This document shows positions 1-6,616 of a stretch of DNA of 6,616 nucleotides, piece by piece. Position numbers and translations under genes: made by a program. The DNA comes from Polynucleobacter sp. (GTDB taxonomy: Bacteria > Pseudomonadota > Gammaproteobacteria > Burkholderiales > Burkholderiaceae). The notes under the pieces are model-generated. The model was not told the DNA's origin. It did not search any database and was given only the letters and a program-made list of their open reading frames with translations. Position 1 is the stretch's first letter. Each line of letters opens with the position of its first letter. The stretch spans positions 1 through 6,616 of the forward strand of contig JALRCP010000165.1 in the NCBI GenBank assembly GCA_023257325.1, written 5' to 3'.

Positions 1-2362
1 TGCAAATGCATACGTTTTGCCCTTTGAGGATTTGCGCATGTCTGACGTTGAGTCAGTCGGCGGCAAGAATGCCTCACTCGGGGAAATGATTTCTCAATTG
101 AATGCTTCTGGCGTGCGCGTTCCCACCGGTTTCGCAACGACTGCTTTGGCTTTTCGTGATTTTCTTGTCCATAACAAGCTCACTGAGCGCATCAACGATC
201 GTTTAGATAAACTCAATGTGGATGATGTGAAAGCTTTGGCTGAGGCAGGGGCTGAAATCCGCCAATGGGTAGAGGAAGCGCCATTTCAAGATCGTCTTGA
301 ACAAGAAATCCGTCAAGCTTTTAAGGTGTTGGATGCTGATGGCAAAGGCTCTTTTGCTGTTCGTTCCTCAGCGACAGCTGAAGATTTACCCGATGCATCT
401 TTTGCAGGTCAACAAGAATCGTTTCTAAACGTCGTTGGCATTGAGGATGTATTGCATCGTATTCGTGAAGTATTCGCATCGTTATACAACGATCGCGCCA
501 TCTCTTATCGTGTTCACAAAGGTTTTGCTCATGCTGAAGTGGCCTTATCAGCGGGCATTCAACGGATGGTTCGCTCAGATAAAGCCGCTTCTGGAGTGAT
601 GTTTACTTTAGACACTGAATCAGGCTTTGAAGAAGCCGTATTCATCACTTCCAGTTATGGTTTGGGTGAAACGGTGGTACAGGGTGCCGTGAATCCCGAT
701 GAGTTTTATGTTTTTAAACCCACTCTAGCTGCTGGCAAGTACCCAATCATTCGCAGAAGCTTGGGCTCAAAACTGATTCAGATGCAGTTCACTGCTCCAG
801 GTGAACCTGGTCGAGTCAAAACGGTTGATGTGCCACTTGAGCAACGTAACCGATACTCCATCACTGATGAAGATGTATCAGAGTTGGCAAAGTATGCAGT
901 AATCATTGAAAAGCATTATCAACGTCCTATGGATATTGAGTGGGGTAAAGATGGTATTGATGGCAAGATCTACATCTTGCAAGCTCGCCCCGAAACTGTG
1001 AAGAGTCAAGCGCAAGGTAAGGTTGAGATGCGCTACAAACTCAAAGGAAATTCAACAGTTCTTGCCACAGGTCGCGCGATTGGACAAAAAATTGGAACAG
1101 GTACCGTGCGTGTTGTGAAAGATGCCAGTGAAATGGATCGAGTTCAACCGGGTGATGTTTTAGTCGCAGATATGACCGACCCAAACTGGGAGCCAGTCAT
1201 GAAGCGTGCGGCAGCGATTGTGACCAATCGTGGCGGGCGTACCTGTCATGCAGCAATCATCGCACGGGAATTAGGCGTTCCTGCCGTAGTCGGTTGTGGT
1301 GATGCCACGCATGTTCTCAAGGACGGTGCTGTTGTCACGGTATCCTGTGCAGAGGGTGATGAGGGTCGTATCTATGATGGCCCCATTGAAACTGAAGTGA
1401 CAGAAGTAAGTCGCGGTGTTTTGCCAGAAATTCCAGTAAAAATCATGATGAACGTAGGCAATCCTCAGTTGGCCTTCGATTTCTGTCAGATTCCCAATGG
1501 TGGGGTTGGCTTAGCTCGCTTAGAGTTCATCATCAACAACAATATTGGTGTTCACCCCAAAGCGATTTTGGAGTATCCCAATATTGATTTAGATTTGAAG
1601 AAAGCAGTTGAAAGTGTGGCTCGTGGCCATGCAAGTCCAAAAGCTTTTTATGTGGATAAATTAGCTGAAGGTATTGCAACTATAGCGGCTGCTTTTTATC
1701 CCAAGCCTGTGATTGTCCGCATGTCTGACTTCAAGTCCAATGAATATAAGAAGCTCATTGGTGGTTCTCGATATGAACCAGATGAAGAAAATCCAATGCT
1801 TGGATTCCGTGGCGCATCTCGTTATATTTCTGATGACTTTGCTGAAGCATTTGCCATGGAATGTGAAGCCATGAAACGTGTTCGCAATGACATGGGACTC
1901 ACCAACGTTGAGATCATGATTCCATTCGTGCGCACCGTCAATCAAGCAGAAAAGGTCATTGGGCTTCTTGGGCAACATGGCCTAAAGCGAGGGGAGAATG
2001 GCCTACGCGTGATCATGATGTGCGAGATTCCTTCTAATGCAATCTTAGCTGAGCAATTCCTAGAGTATTTTGATGGTTTCTCAATTGGCTCCAATGATTT
2101 GACTCAGTTAACCTTGGGTCTAGATCGTGATTCTGGAATGGAGTTATTGGCGATTGATTTTGATGAAAGAGATCCAGCGGTTGAGTTCTTAGTAGCCAGA
2201 GCCATTGAGACTTGCCGGGCCAAAGGGAAATACATCGGCATTTGTGGACAAGGCCCTTCAGACCACCCTGATTTTGCAAAGTGGTTGATGGATAAAGGCA
2301 TTACTTCAATTTCTTTGAATCCTGATAGCGTGGTTGATACTTGGACTTTGCTGTCAAAGTAA
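1..2362 (+). CDS. ppsA: Phosphoenolpyruvate synthase (pyruvate, water dikinase), 5' end cut by window edge
   Basis: Converts pyruvate, ATP and water to phosphoenolpyruvate, AMP and phosphate, a cytosolic entry step of gluconeogenesis. The reading frame is open from base 2 (codons reading ANAYV, then LPFEDL) to the TAA at 2360-2362. TTG at 17 is therefore not the natural start; alignment from memory to E. coli PpsA (792 aa) suggests that only a handful of N-terminal residues are missing. Three expected domains are visible in order. The N-terminal ATP-binding domain has [11 protein letters not shown] near 56-88 and [20 protein letters not shown] near 353-412. The swivelling phosphohistidine domain has [16 protein letters not shown] from 1226, with the catalytic His codon at 1247-1249. 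The C-terminal TIM-barrel PEP/pyruvate domain has [18 protein letters not shown] near 2082-2135 and GICGQG with the active-site Cys at 2243-2245. The Thr two residues before the His matches the residue modified by the PpsR regulatory kinase in E. coli. No frameshift is seen. Transcription probably ends at the hairpin at 2387-2413. Confidence 0.97.
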   Translation, partial: ANAYVLPFEDLRMSDVESVGGKNASLGEMISQLNASGVRVPTGFATTALAFRDFLVHNKLTERINDRLDKLNVDDVKALAEAGAEIRQWVEEAPFQDRLEQEIRQAFKVLDADGKGSFAVRSSATAEDLPDASFAGQQESFLNVVGIEDVLHRIREVFASLYNDRAISYRVHKGFAHAEVALSAGIQRMVRSDKAASGVMFTLDTESGFEEAVFITSSYGLGETVVQGAVNPDEFYVFKPTLAAGKYPIIRRSLGSKLIQMQFTAPGEPGRVKTVDVPLEQRNRYSITDEDVSELAKYAVIIEKHYQRPMDIEWGKDGIDGKIYILQARPETVKSQAQGKVEMRYKLKGNSTVLATGRAIGQKIGTGTVRVVKDASEMDRVQPGDVLVADMTDPNWEPVMKRAAAIVTNRGGRTCHAAIIARELGVPAVVGCGDATHVLKDGAVVTVSCAEGDEGRIYDGPIETEVTEVSRGVLPEIPVKIMMNVGNPQLAFDFCQIPNGGVGLARLEFIINNNIGVHPKAILEYPNIDLDLKKAVESVARGHASPKAFYVDKLAEGIATIAAAFYPKPVIVRMSDFKSNEYKKLIGGSRYEPDEENPMLGFRGASRYISDDFAEAFAMECEAMKRVRNDMGLTNVEIMIPFVRTVNQAEKVIGLLGQHGLKRGENGLRVIMMCEIPSNAILAEQFLEYFDGFSIGSNDLTQLTLGLDRDSGMELLAIDFDERDPAVEFLVARAIETCRAKGKYIGICGQGPSDHPDFAKWLMDKGITSISLNPDSVVDTWTLLSK

Positions 2363-2369
2363 GAAAGCT

Positions 2370-2828
2370 TTAGTCTCGCAGCTTGGAGCCCGAACGCATG
2401 ATTCGGGCTTTTTCTATTTGCCAATCTCGATCTTTGGAGGCTTCACGTTTGTCATGCTGTTTTTTTCCTCGTCCTAAACCAATCTCACATTTCACTCGGC
2501 CTTTACTAAAGTGTAGATTGATGGGAACCAAGGTATAGCCACGCTGTTCAACTTTACCGATTAGTTTTTTGATTTCTATGGCGTTGAGTAGCAACTTTCT
2601 GGTTCGGCCTGGATCAGCCAAGACATGAGTGGACGCTGATATCAAAGGACTAATATGACAACCAATCAAAAAAATCTCAGCATCCCTAATCACAACATAA
2701 GCCTCTTTGATTTGGGCACGACCTTCCCGAATGGCTTTAACTTCCCATCCTTGTAGAACCATACCGGCTTCAAACCGTTCTTCAATGAAGTAATCAAAGA
2801 AGGCTTTTTTGTTATCAATGATGCTCAT
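2370..2828 (-). CDS. smpB: SsrA (tmRNA)-binding protein SmpB
   Basis: SmpB binds tmRNA and brings it to ribosomes stalled at the 3' end of broken mRNAs, where its C-terminal tail occupies the empty mRNA channel. The protein is 152 aa, normal for the family. It shows the N-terminal [17 protein letters not shown] segment, [16 protein letters not shown] (27-42), the HISP segment (58-61), [11 protein letters not shown] (71-81), [11 protein letters not shown] (92-102), the GKKQHDKRE motif (121-129) and the tail [10 protein letters not shown] (135-144). The ATG at 2828-2826 gives the family's usual MSI-DNKKAF beginning. No good Shine-Dalgarno sequence precedes it: the upstream minus-strand bases are AT-rich (ATATATAT). 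It converges on ppsA with 7 bp between stop codons and is divergent from ratA with 27 bp between starts. Its last codons double as the ppsA terminator. No terminator of its own is evident downstream. Confidence 0.97.
   Translation of the reverse strand: MSIIDNKKAFFDYFIEERFEAGMVLQGWEVKAIREGRAQIKEAYVVIRDAEIFLIGCHISPLISASTHVLADPGRTRKLLLNAIEIKKLIGKVEQRGYTLVPINLHFSKGRVKCEIGLGRGKKQHDKREASKDRDWQIEKARIMRSGSKLRD
2387..2413 (+). terminator. Intrinsic terminator of ppsA, embedded in the smpB coding sequence
   Basis: A perfect 8-bp inverted repeat, AGCCCGAA (2387-2394) and TTCGGGCT (2402-2409), with a 7-base loop CGCATGA, runs straight into TTTT CTATTT on the plus strand. This has the form of a rho-independent terminator beginning 25 bases after the ppsA stop. 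There is no matching T-rich run on the other side of the hairpin for minus-strand transcripts, so it should act in the ppsA direction only. It lies wholly inside the antisense smpB gene, covering codons 140-148. Confidence 0.8.
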
Positions 2829-2855
2829 AGATATATATCGTTAGAATACGAGATT
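2818..2855. promoter_or_regulatory. Divergent smpB/ratA promoter region with overlapping -10-like elements
   Basis: The two start codons are only 27 bp apart (2829-2855). On the plus strand TAGAAT (2842-2847, one mismatch to TATAAT) is preceded at 18 bp by a poor -35, ATGATG (2818-2823). It would place the ratA transcript start at about 2853-2855, almost on the ATG at 2856. On the minus strand TATTCT (2848-2843) overlaps the same bases and could serve smpB, giving a leader of about 8 bases. A perfect 10-bp palindrome, GATATATATC (2830-2839), sits between. All of this is pattern-based; the promoters could instead lie further back inside the opposing coding sequence. Confidence 0.35.
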
Positions 2856-3296
2856 ATGGCAGACGTATTTAAGACAGTCCTGATTCAACACTCTGCAGAG
2901 AGAATGTATAACTTGGTGATTGATGTCGCCAAGTATCAAGATTTCCTACCTTGGTGTGGTGGAGTAGAGATCTATGAACAAACTGAAGAAGTCTTGGACG
3001 CCAAGATTCATATCAAATTTAAAGGACTTGAACAGTTTTTCCATACTCGAAATATTAATGTCCGACCCAGTTCCATCGATATGAGCTTTGTCGATGGTCC
3101 TTTTAAAAAATTTCACGGTAACTGGCGCTTTACTCATTTGAAAGAAAATGCCTGCAAGATTGAGTTTCAGCTGCATTACGAATTTGAGAGCCTGATTTTG
3201 GAGAAAATCATTGGTCCTGTATTTGGCATGATTGCGGGGACTTTTGTAGATGGTTTTGTAAAGCGCGCCGATCAGGTCTACGGTTGCGAGACATGA
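2856..3296 (+). CDS. ratA: RatA / COQ10-like START-domain protein (type II toxin-antitoxin RatA family)
   Basis: A 146-aa protein of the polyketide cyclase/COQ10 (START-like) family. Family knowledge gives two views of its role: E. coli RatA was reported as a toxin that blocks 70S ribosome association, while its eukaryotic relative Coq10 binds coenzyme Q and supports respiration. The sequence cannot decide between them. Visible hallmarks are the early AERMYNLVIDVAKYQDFLPWCGG segment (14-36, with FLPWCGG at 30-36), the central FVDGPFKKFHGNWRF (78-92) and the C-terminal amphipathic helix containing IAGTFVDGFVKRADQVYG (126-143). No signal peptide or membrane segment is seen. ATG at 2856 is the only sensible start; no spaced Shine-Dalgarno precedes it, as GAGA at 2850-2853 is too close. 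It is divergent from smpB and overlaps rnfH by four bases. No dedicated antitoxin gene is apparent; RnfH, the old 'RatB', is not an established antitoxin. Confidence 0.95.
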   Translation: MADVFKTVLIQHSAERMYNLVIDVAKYQDFLPWCGGVEIYEQTEEVLDAKIHIKFKGLEQFFHTRNINVRPSSIDMSFVDGPFKKFHGNWRFTHLKENACKIEFQLHYEFESLILEKIIGPVFGMIAGTFVDGFVKRADQVYGCET

Positions 3297-3649
3297 TCGT
3301 GATGAACATCCTCTTATGCGATGCTCGTGATGGTGAGCCTAAGCTCGTGGAAAAGGAACTTCATTTTCCCCAAGAAGTCCCAGCTACAGTAGGGCAAGCT
3401 TTGATATTACTAGGAATTGCTTCCTCTGCTAACGACCCCGTAATTGCTCGAAAAGGGTGTTATGGGGTGTTTGGGAAACGTAAAGATTGGGATAGCCCCA
3501 TTTATGATGGGGACCGACTAGAACTTTACAGCGAGCTGTTAATTAACCCCATGGAAGCCAGGCGAAAAAAGGCCAACAAGAACCTAGATGCCAAGCTACA
3601 AGCCAAGGCAGCTGGTAGAAAAGGGCGTTTTTTGAGCAAAAAGCCATAA
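3293..3649 (+). CDS. rnfH: RnfH / RatB family small beta-grasp protein (UPF0125)
   Basis: A 118-aa protein of the RnfH family, a ubiquitin-like beta-grasp fold whose function is not settled; the name comes from linkage to rnf electron-transport genes in other bacteria, which are absent here. The core runs to about residue 86 and carries the family motifs GVFGKR (58-63) and DGDRLELYSEL (72-82) followed by INPMEARR (84-91). The last 32 residues (87-118) are a Lys/Arg-rich tail with about 12 basic residues. The chosen ATG at 3293 overlaps the ratA stop as ATGA (3293-3296), which suggests translational coupling. TTG at 3284 and ATG at 3302 are in-frame alternatives; the latter gives MNILLCD, a plausible family N-terminus, so the start is uncertain by three codons. 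The guaB promoter begins inside its last codons. Confidence 0.9.
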   Translation: MIVMNILLCDARDGEPKLVEKELHFPQEVPATVGQALILLGIASSANDPVIARKGCYGVFGKRKDWDSPIYDGDRLELYSELLINPMEARRKKANKNLDAKLQAKAAGRKGRFLSKKP

Positions 3650-3661
3650 AACCTCTATAAT
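3632..3661 (+). promoter_or_regulatory. Sigma-70-type promoter of guaBA
   Basis: TTGAGC (3632-3637, 4 of 6 matches to TTGACA) and a perfect TATAAT (3656-3661) are separated by 18 bp. The -35 box lies within the last codons of rnfH and the -10 box begins seven bases after its stop codon. The expected transcript start is near 3668, leaving a leader of about 19 bases before the guaB ATG, too short for a riboswitch. The spacing and -10 match make this the clearest promoter in the window. Confidence 0.75.
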
Positions 3662-3684
3662 TCGCTTTTGCGCATAGGGGTTTT
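3648..3684 (+). promoter_or_regulatory. Inverted repeat spanning the guaB -10 box, transcript start and Shine-Dalgarno
   Basis: AAAACCTCTAT (3648-3658) can pair with ATAGGGGTTTT (3674-3684): 11 pairs, of which one is G-U in RNA. The 15-base loop contains a smaller CGC-TTTT-GCG hairpin (3663-3672). The left arm begins within the rnfH stop codon and includes the first half of the -10 box; the right arm contains the guaB Shine-Dalgarno AGGGG. It could be a weak terminator for ratA-rnfH (its U run is only four bases), an RNA structure hiding the guaB ribosome site on read-through transcripts, or a DNA operator. The repeat itself is seen directly; the function is inferred. Confidence 0.5.
3676..3680 (+). 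promoter_or_regulatory. Ribosome binding site of guaB
   Basis: AGGGG lies six bases upstream of the ATG at 3687 and fixes that start. It lies in the right arm of the inverted repeat at 3648-3684, so it may be masked on transcripts that begin upstream. Confidence 0.75.
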
Positions 3685-3686
3685 GC

Positions 3687-5150
3687 ATGAGGCTCATACA
3701 AAAGGCACTGACATTTGACGACGTGCTTCTAGTTCCCGCTTATTCAGCGGTCCTTCCACGTGACACACAGTTGTCTACTCAACTGACTCGTGATATTTCA
3801 ATCAATATTCCGCTTGTATCTGCTGCAATGGATACGGTGACTGAAGGTCGCTTGGCGATTGTCATGGCACAAGAGGGTGGTGTAGGCATCATCCATAAAA
3901 ACTTAACGCCTACTGAGCAAGCTCGTGAAGTAGCCAAAGTGAAGCGCTACGAATCAGGTGTTTTGCGCGATCCCATCACAATTTCTCCCGAAATGACTGT
4001 TCGTGATGTGATTCACTTATCCAAAGAACATGGTTTTTCAGGGTTTCCAGTTTTGCAAGGTAAAACCGTGGTGGGCATCATCACAAACCGTGATTTACGC
4101 TTTGAAGAAGACTTAGACGCCAAAGTACGCGACAAAATGACCCCTAAAGACCGTTTGGTCACTATTAAGGAGGGTTCCTCACCGGAAGAAGCCAAGCGTT
4201 TGATGAATAAACATCGTTTAGAGCGTGTTTTAGTCGTGAACGATGATTTTGAGCTTCGTGGCTTGGTCACTGTGAAAGATATTCTCAAAGCCAAAGAGCA
4301 TCCATTGGCTAGCAAAGACAGCCGTGGTCAATTAATTGCTGGAGCCGCTGTTGGTGTTGGACCAGATAATGATGAACGCGTTGAGCTATTGGCTAAAGCT
4401 GGCGTTGATGTCATTGTGGTGGATACAGCTCATGGCCATAGCCAAGGCGTCTTAGATCGCGTGAAATGGGTTAAAAAGAACTACCCTCAAATTCAAGTGA
4501 TTGGCGGCAATATTGCTACGGGCGAGGCTGCCAAGGCACTTGTTGCTCACGGTGCAGATGGCGTTAAAGTCGGCATTGGTCCAGGCTCTATTTGTACGAC
4601 TCGTATTGTTGCGGGTGTGGGCGTCCCTCAGATTACTGCAGTGGTGAATGTTTCTGAAGCTTTAAAAGGCACAGGTGTTCCATTGATTGCTGATGGTGGC
4701 ATTCGCTATTCAGGGGATATTTCAAAAGCGTTGGCAGCAGGTGCTCATTGCGTCATGATGGGCGGCATGTTTGCGGGTACTGAAGAAGCACCTGGCGAAG
4801 TTTTCTTGTACCAAGGTCGCTCCTATAAGAGCTATCGTGGCATGGGTTCTGTAGGCGCTATGAAAGATGGTGCAGCGGATCGTTATTTCCAAGAAGATAA
4901 CAGTGCCAACGTAGATAAATTAGTTCCTGAAGGCATTGAGGGACGCGTTCCCTACAAAGGCAGCGTTTTGGCCATTGTTCATCAACTCACAGGTGGTGTG
5001 CGTTCTTCTATGGGGTATTGTGGTTGCAAGACCATTGCTGAATTGCATGAAAAGGCAGGCTTCGTTGAAATTACCTCAGCAGGCATGCGTGAATCTCATG
5101 TTCATGACGTGCAAATCACCAAAGAAGCGCCAAACTATCACATTGACTAA
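3687..5150 (+). CDS. guaB: Inosine-5'-monophosphate dehydrogenase
   Basis: Oxidises IMP to XMP with NAD+, the first committed step of guanine nucleotide synthesis; a cytosolic, typically tetrameric or octameric enzyme. It is 487 aa, essentially the length of E. coli GuaB (488). The N-terminal half-barrel starts with [14 protein letters not shown] (7-20) and [12 protein letters not shown] (42-53). Two CBS domains interrupt the barrel at about residues 92-205 (FPVL...GIITNRDL and RVLVV...GLVTVKDIL). The barrel resumes with VVDTAHGHS (244-252), GGNIAT (273-278) and the catalytic loop [11 protein letters not shown], with the nucleophile Cys at residue 303 (codon 4593-4595). The phosphate-binding ADGGI motif follows, then [10 protein letters not shown] and the mobile flap with the Arg-Tyr dyad at 399-400 (DRYF) and [11 protein letters not shown]. 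All catalytic elements are intact. It has its own promoter and is followed after 23 bp by guaA, the next enzyme of the pathway. Confidence 0.98.
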   Translation: MRLIQKALTFDDVLLVPAYSAVLPRDTQLSTQLTRDISINIPLVSAAMDTVTEGRLAIVMAQEGGVGIIHKNLTPTEQAREVAKVKRYESGVLRDPITISPEMTVRDVIHLSKEHGFSGFPVLQGKTVVGIITNRDLRFEEDLDAKVRDKMTPKDRLVTIKEGSSPEEAKRLMNKHRLERVLVVNDDFELRGLVTVKDILKAKEHPLASKDSRGQLIAGAAVGVGPDNDERVELLAKAGVDVIVVDTAHGHSQGVLDRVKWVKKNYPQIQVIGGNIATGEAAKALVAHGADGVKVGIGPGSICTTRIVAGVGVPQITAVVNVSEALKGTGVPLIADGGIRYSGDISKALAAGAHCVMMGGMFAGTEEAPGEVFLYQGRSYKSYRGMGSVGAMKDGAADRYFQEDNSANVDKLVPEGIEGRVPYKGSVLAIVHQLTGGVRSSMGYCGCKTIAELHEKAGFVEITSAGMRESHVHDVQITKEAPNYHID

Positions 5151-5164
5151 TTTGTCACCTATTT

Positions 5165-5168
5165 AGGA
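5165..5168 (+). promoter_or_regulatory. Ribosome binding site of guaA
   Basis: AGGA sits five bases before a GTG at 5174 and supports that GTG as the guaA start. The intergenic stretch 5151-5173 has no hairpin or promoter that I can see, consistent with guaA being co-transcribed with guaB. Confidence 0.6.
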
Positions 5169-5173
5169 TTACC

Positions 5174-6616
5174 GTGCACGACAAGATTTTAATTTTGGAC
5201 TTTGGGTCACAAGTGACCCAATTAATTGCTCGACGCGTTCGTGATGCAAGAGTTTATTCAGAAATTCATCCTTACGATGTTGATTCGAACTTCATTGAGA
5301 AGTTTGTCAAAGAGCAGGGCTGTAAGGGCATCATTTTGTCTGGTGGTCCAAGTTCAGTGACAGAAGGCGATACCCCCAGAGCTCCAGAAATTGTTTTTAA
5401 TTTAGGTATTCCTGTTCTAGGTATTTGTTACGGCATGCAAACCATGGCTGCTCAGTTAGGTGGGCAGGTTGCTACAGCAGAATCTTTGGGTAAATCTAGA
5501 GAGTTTGGTTATGCAGAAGTTCGTGCGCGCGGTCATACCAAGTTGCTTGAGAATATTCAAGACTTTACGACCCCCGAAGGTCATGGCATGCTCAAAGTTT
5601 GGATGAGTCATGGCGACTCAGTGACTGATTTGCCGCCTGGTTTTAAATTAATGGCTTCAACTGATTCTTGCCCAATTGCTGGCATGGCAGATGAATCCCG
5701 GCGCTTTTATGCGGTTCAATTTCATCCAGAAGTGACTCACACCGTTTTAGGCACTGCCATTCTTGAGCGCTTTGTGCATGATATCTGCGCTTGCGGCAAT
5801 GATTGGGTGATGGGAGATTACATTGCCGAAGCTGTTGAGAAGATTCGTTCTCAGGTTGGCAGTGATGAGGTCATTCTTGGTTTGTCTGGTGGCGTTGATT
5901 CCAGTGTCGCTGCTGCATTAATCCATCGTGCAATTGGCCAACAATTAACCTGTGTATTTGTTGATCACGGTTTACTTCGTCTCAATGAAGGCAAGATGGT
6001 CATGGACATGTTTGCCAAAAATTTGGGCGTCAAAGTAATCCATGTTGATGCGACTGATCAATTTATGGGACAGTTGGCGGGCGTTTCTGATCCTGAAGCC
6101 AAGCGAAAAATAATAGGTAAAGAATTCGTCGAAGTATTCCAAGTTGAATCTGGAAAAATTAAGAATGCCAAGTGGCTTGCTCAAGGTACCATCTATCCGG
6201 ATGTGATTGAATCTGCAGGCAAAGGCAAGAAGGGTGCTCACACCATCAAGAGCCACCATAATGTGGGTGGCTTGCCTGAGGATATGAAACTCCAATTATT
6301 AGAACCATTGCGAGAGCTATTTAAGGATGAAGTTCGTGCTTTGGGAGTTGAATTGGGCTTGCCTCATGAGATGGTTTACCGTCACCCATTCCCAGGCCCC
6401 GGTCTTGGCGTTCGTATTTTGGGTGAAGTCAAGAAAGAGTTCGCAGATTTATTGCGCCGTGCTGACGCTATTTTTATTGAAGAGCTTCGTTCAACGATGG
6501 ATGAGAACAGTGGCAAATCTTGGTATGACTTAACCAGTCAGGCATTTGCAGTTTTCCTGCCAGTCAAATCAGTAGGCGTCATGGGCGATGGCAGAACTTA
6601 TGAATATGTAGTGGCC
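5174..6616 (+). CDS. guaA: GMP synthase (glutamine-hydrolysing), 3' end cut by window edge
   Basis: Aminates XMP to GMP using ATP and glutamine, the last step of GMP synthesis. From the GTG at 5174 the frame is open without interruption to the end of the window: 481 codons, with roughly 50-55 C-terminal residues expected beyond it by comparison with E. coli GuaA. The N-terminal class I glutamine amidotransferase domain begins [13 protein letters not shown] and holds the triad: Cys85 in GICYGMQ (codon 5426), His184 and Glu186 in QFHPEVTH (codons 5723 and 5729). The ATP pyrophosphatase domain carries the P-loop SGGVDSS (238-244), VFVDHGLLR, and the LAQGTIYPD and [10 protein letters not shown] segments. 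The dimerisation domain contains [17 protein letters not shown] and [15 protein letters not shown]. Relative to my recollection of E. coli GuaA there are about six extra residues near 439-452, a feature I associate with Burkholderiales. The start is supported by AGGA and by the family N-terminus. Confidence 0.97.
   Translation, partial: MHDKILILDFGSQVTQLIARRVRDARVYSEIHPYDVDSNFIEKFVKEQGCKGIILSGGPSSVTEGDTPRAPEIVFNLGIPVLGICYGMQTMAAQLGGQVATAESLGKSREFGYAEVRARGHTKLLENIQDFTTPEGHGMLKVWMSHGDSVTDLPPGFKLMASTDSCPIAGMADESRRFYAVQFHPEVTHTVLGTAILERFVHDICACGNDWVMGDYIAEAVEKIRSQVGSDEVILGLSGGVDSSVAAALIHRAIGQQLTCVFVDHGLLRLNEGKMVMDMFAKNLGVKVIHVDATDQFMGQLAGVSDPEAKRKIIGKEFVEVFQVESGKIKNAKWLAQGTIYPDVIESAGKGKKGAHTIKSHHNVGGLPEDMKLQLLEPLRELFKDEVRALGVELGLPHEMVYRHPFPGPGLGVRILGEVKKEFADLLRRADAIFIEELRSTMDENSGKSWYDLTSQAFAVFLPVKSVGVMGDGRTYEYVVA

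Noticed and set aside
17..19. TTG at 17 as the start codon of ppsA
   Set aside because: The frame is open upstream to the window edge with plausible family residues (ANAYV), and E. coli PpsA has about ten more residues before this point; the true start lies outside the window.
1661..1978. Minus-strand open frame inside ppsA
   Set aside because: It lies wholly antisense to a conserved enzyme gene, and its translation has no recognisable motif.
2345..2360. ACTTTG-CTGT-CAAAGT hairpin at the end of ppsA as a terminator
   Set aside because: The stem is only 6 bp and AT-rich, and no T-run follows on either strand.
2104..2424. Minus-strand open frame across the ppsA end and smpB tail
   Set aside because: It overlaps two confidently identified genes in other frames and has no family resemblance.
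3284..3286. TTG at 3284 as the rnfH start
   Set aside because: It would lengthen the overlap with ratA to 13 bases and use a rare start, while ATG at 3293 gives the usual ATGA coupling overlap.
3659..3680. PurR operator or guanine riboswitch in front of guaB
   Set aside because: The CGCTTTTGCG element does not match the PurR box closely, and the predicted leader of about 19 bases is far too short for a purine riboswitch.
4013..4315. Minus-strand open frame within the guaB CBS region
   Set aside because: It is a shadow of conserved CBS-domain codons; no ribosome site or motif supports it.
4936..5166. Plus-strand open frame overlapping the 3' end of guaB
   Set aside because: It is out of frame with the intact guaB C-terminus and encodes nothing recognisable; it reflects codon bias of guaB.
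5972..6533. Open frames on both strands inside guaA (5972-6295 minus, 6327-6533 plus)
   Set aside because: Both lie in other frames of an uninterrupted, well-conserved guaA.
1..6616. Mobile element, CRISPR array, defence system or tRNA
   Set aside because: I saw no repeated spacer pattern, transposase, terminal inverted repeats or tRNA-like clover-leaf; every stretch over 300 bases is covered by a conserved housekeeping gene.

Overview
The window is a compact stretch of chromosomal housekeeping genes, most likely from a low-to-moderate GC betaproteobacterium of the order Burkholderiales. A Polynucleobacter-like organism is my best guess. The reasons are the gene order ppsA / smpB / ratA-rnfH / guaB-guaA, the Burkholderiales-style protein sequences (for example the GuaA N-terminus [13 protein letters not shown] and a short GuaA insertion near residues 439-452), and a base composition that by eye is well below the high GC of Burkholderia itself. 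This placement rests on recognition, not on a search. No mobile element, CRISPR array, tRNA, rRNA or sign of recent transfer is visible.

Layout from left to right. Positions 1-2362 (+) hold phosphoenolpyruvate synthase (ppsA), missing only its first few codons at the left edge. It converges with smpB (2370-2828, -), the tmRNA-binding protein of trans-translation, leaving only 7 bp between the two stop codons. A good intrinsic terminator for ppsA (2387-2413) lies inside the smpB coding sequence. smpB is divergent from ratA (2856-3296, +) across a 27-bp spacer that must hold, or share with flanking coding DNA, both promoters. ratA overlaps rnfH (3293-3649, +) by ATGA. A strong sigma-70-type promoter (TTGAGC-18 bp-TATAAT, 3632-3661) straddles the rnfH stop and drives guaB (3687-5150, +), followed after 23 bp by guaA (GTG start at 5174), which runs off the right edge.

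How the genes work together. guaB and guaA encode the two consecutive steps from IMP through XMP to GMP and form an operon. smpB, ratA and rnfH are a widely conserved neighbourhood; RatA is a START-like/COQ10-type protein and RnfH a small beta-grasp protein. ppsA is an independent gluconeogenic gene that happens to converge on this cluster.

I did not find a new multi-gene system. The most interesting material is in the junctions: an 11-bp inverted repeat (3648-3684) that spans the rnfH stop, the guaB -10 box and the guaB Shine-Dalgarno sequence; a terminator whose loop coincides with the codons of the conserved Ile-Met of the SmpB tail; and a very short divergent smpB/ratA spacer with overlapping -10-like elements and no clear ribosome binding site on either side.
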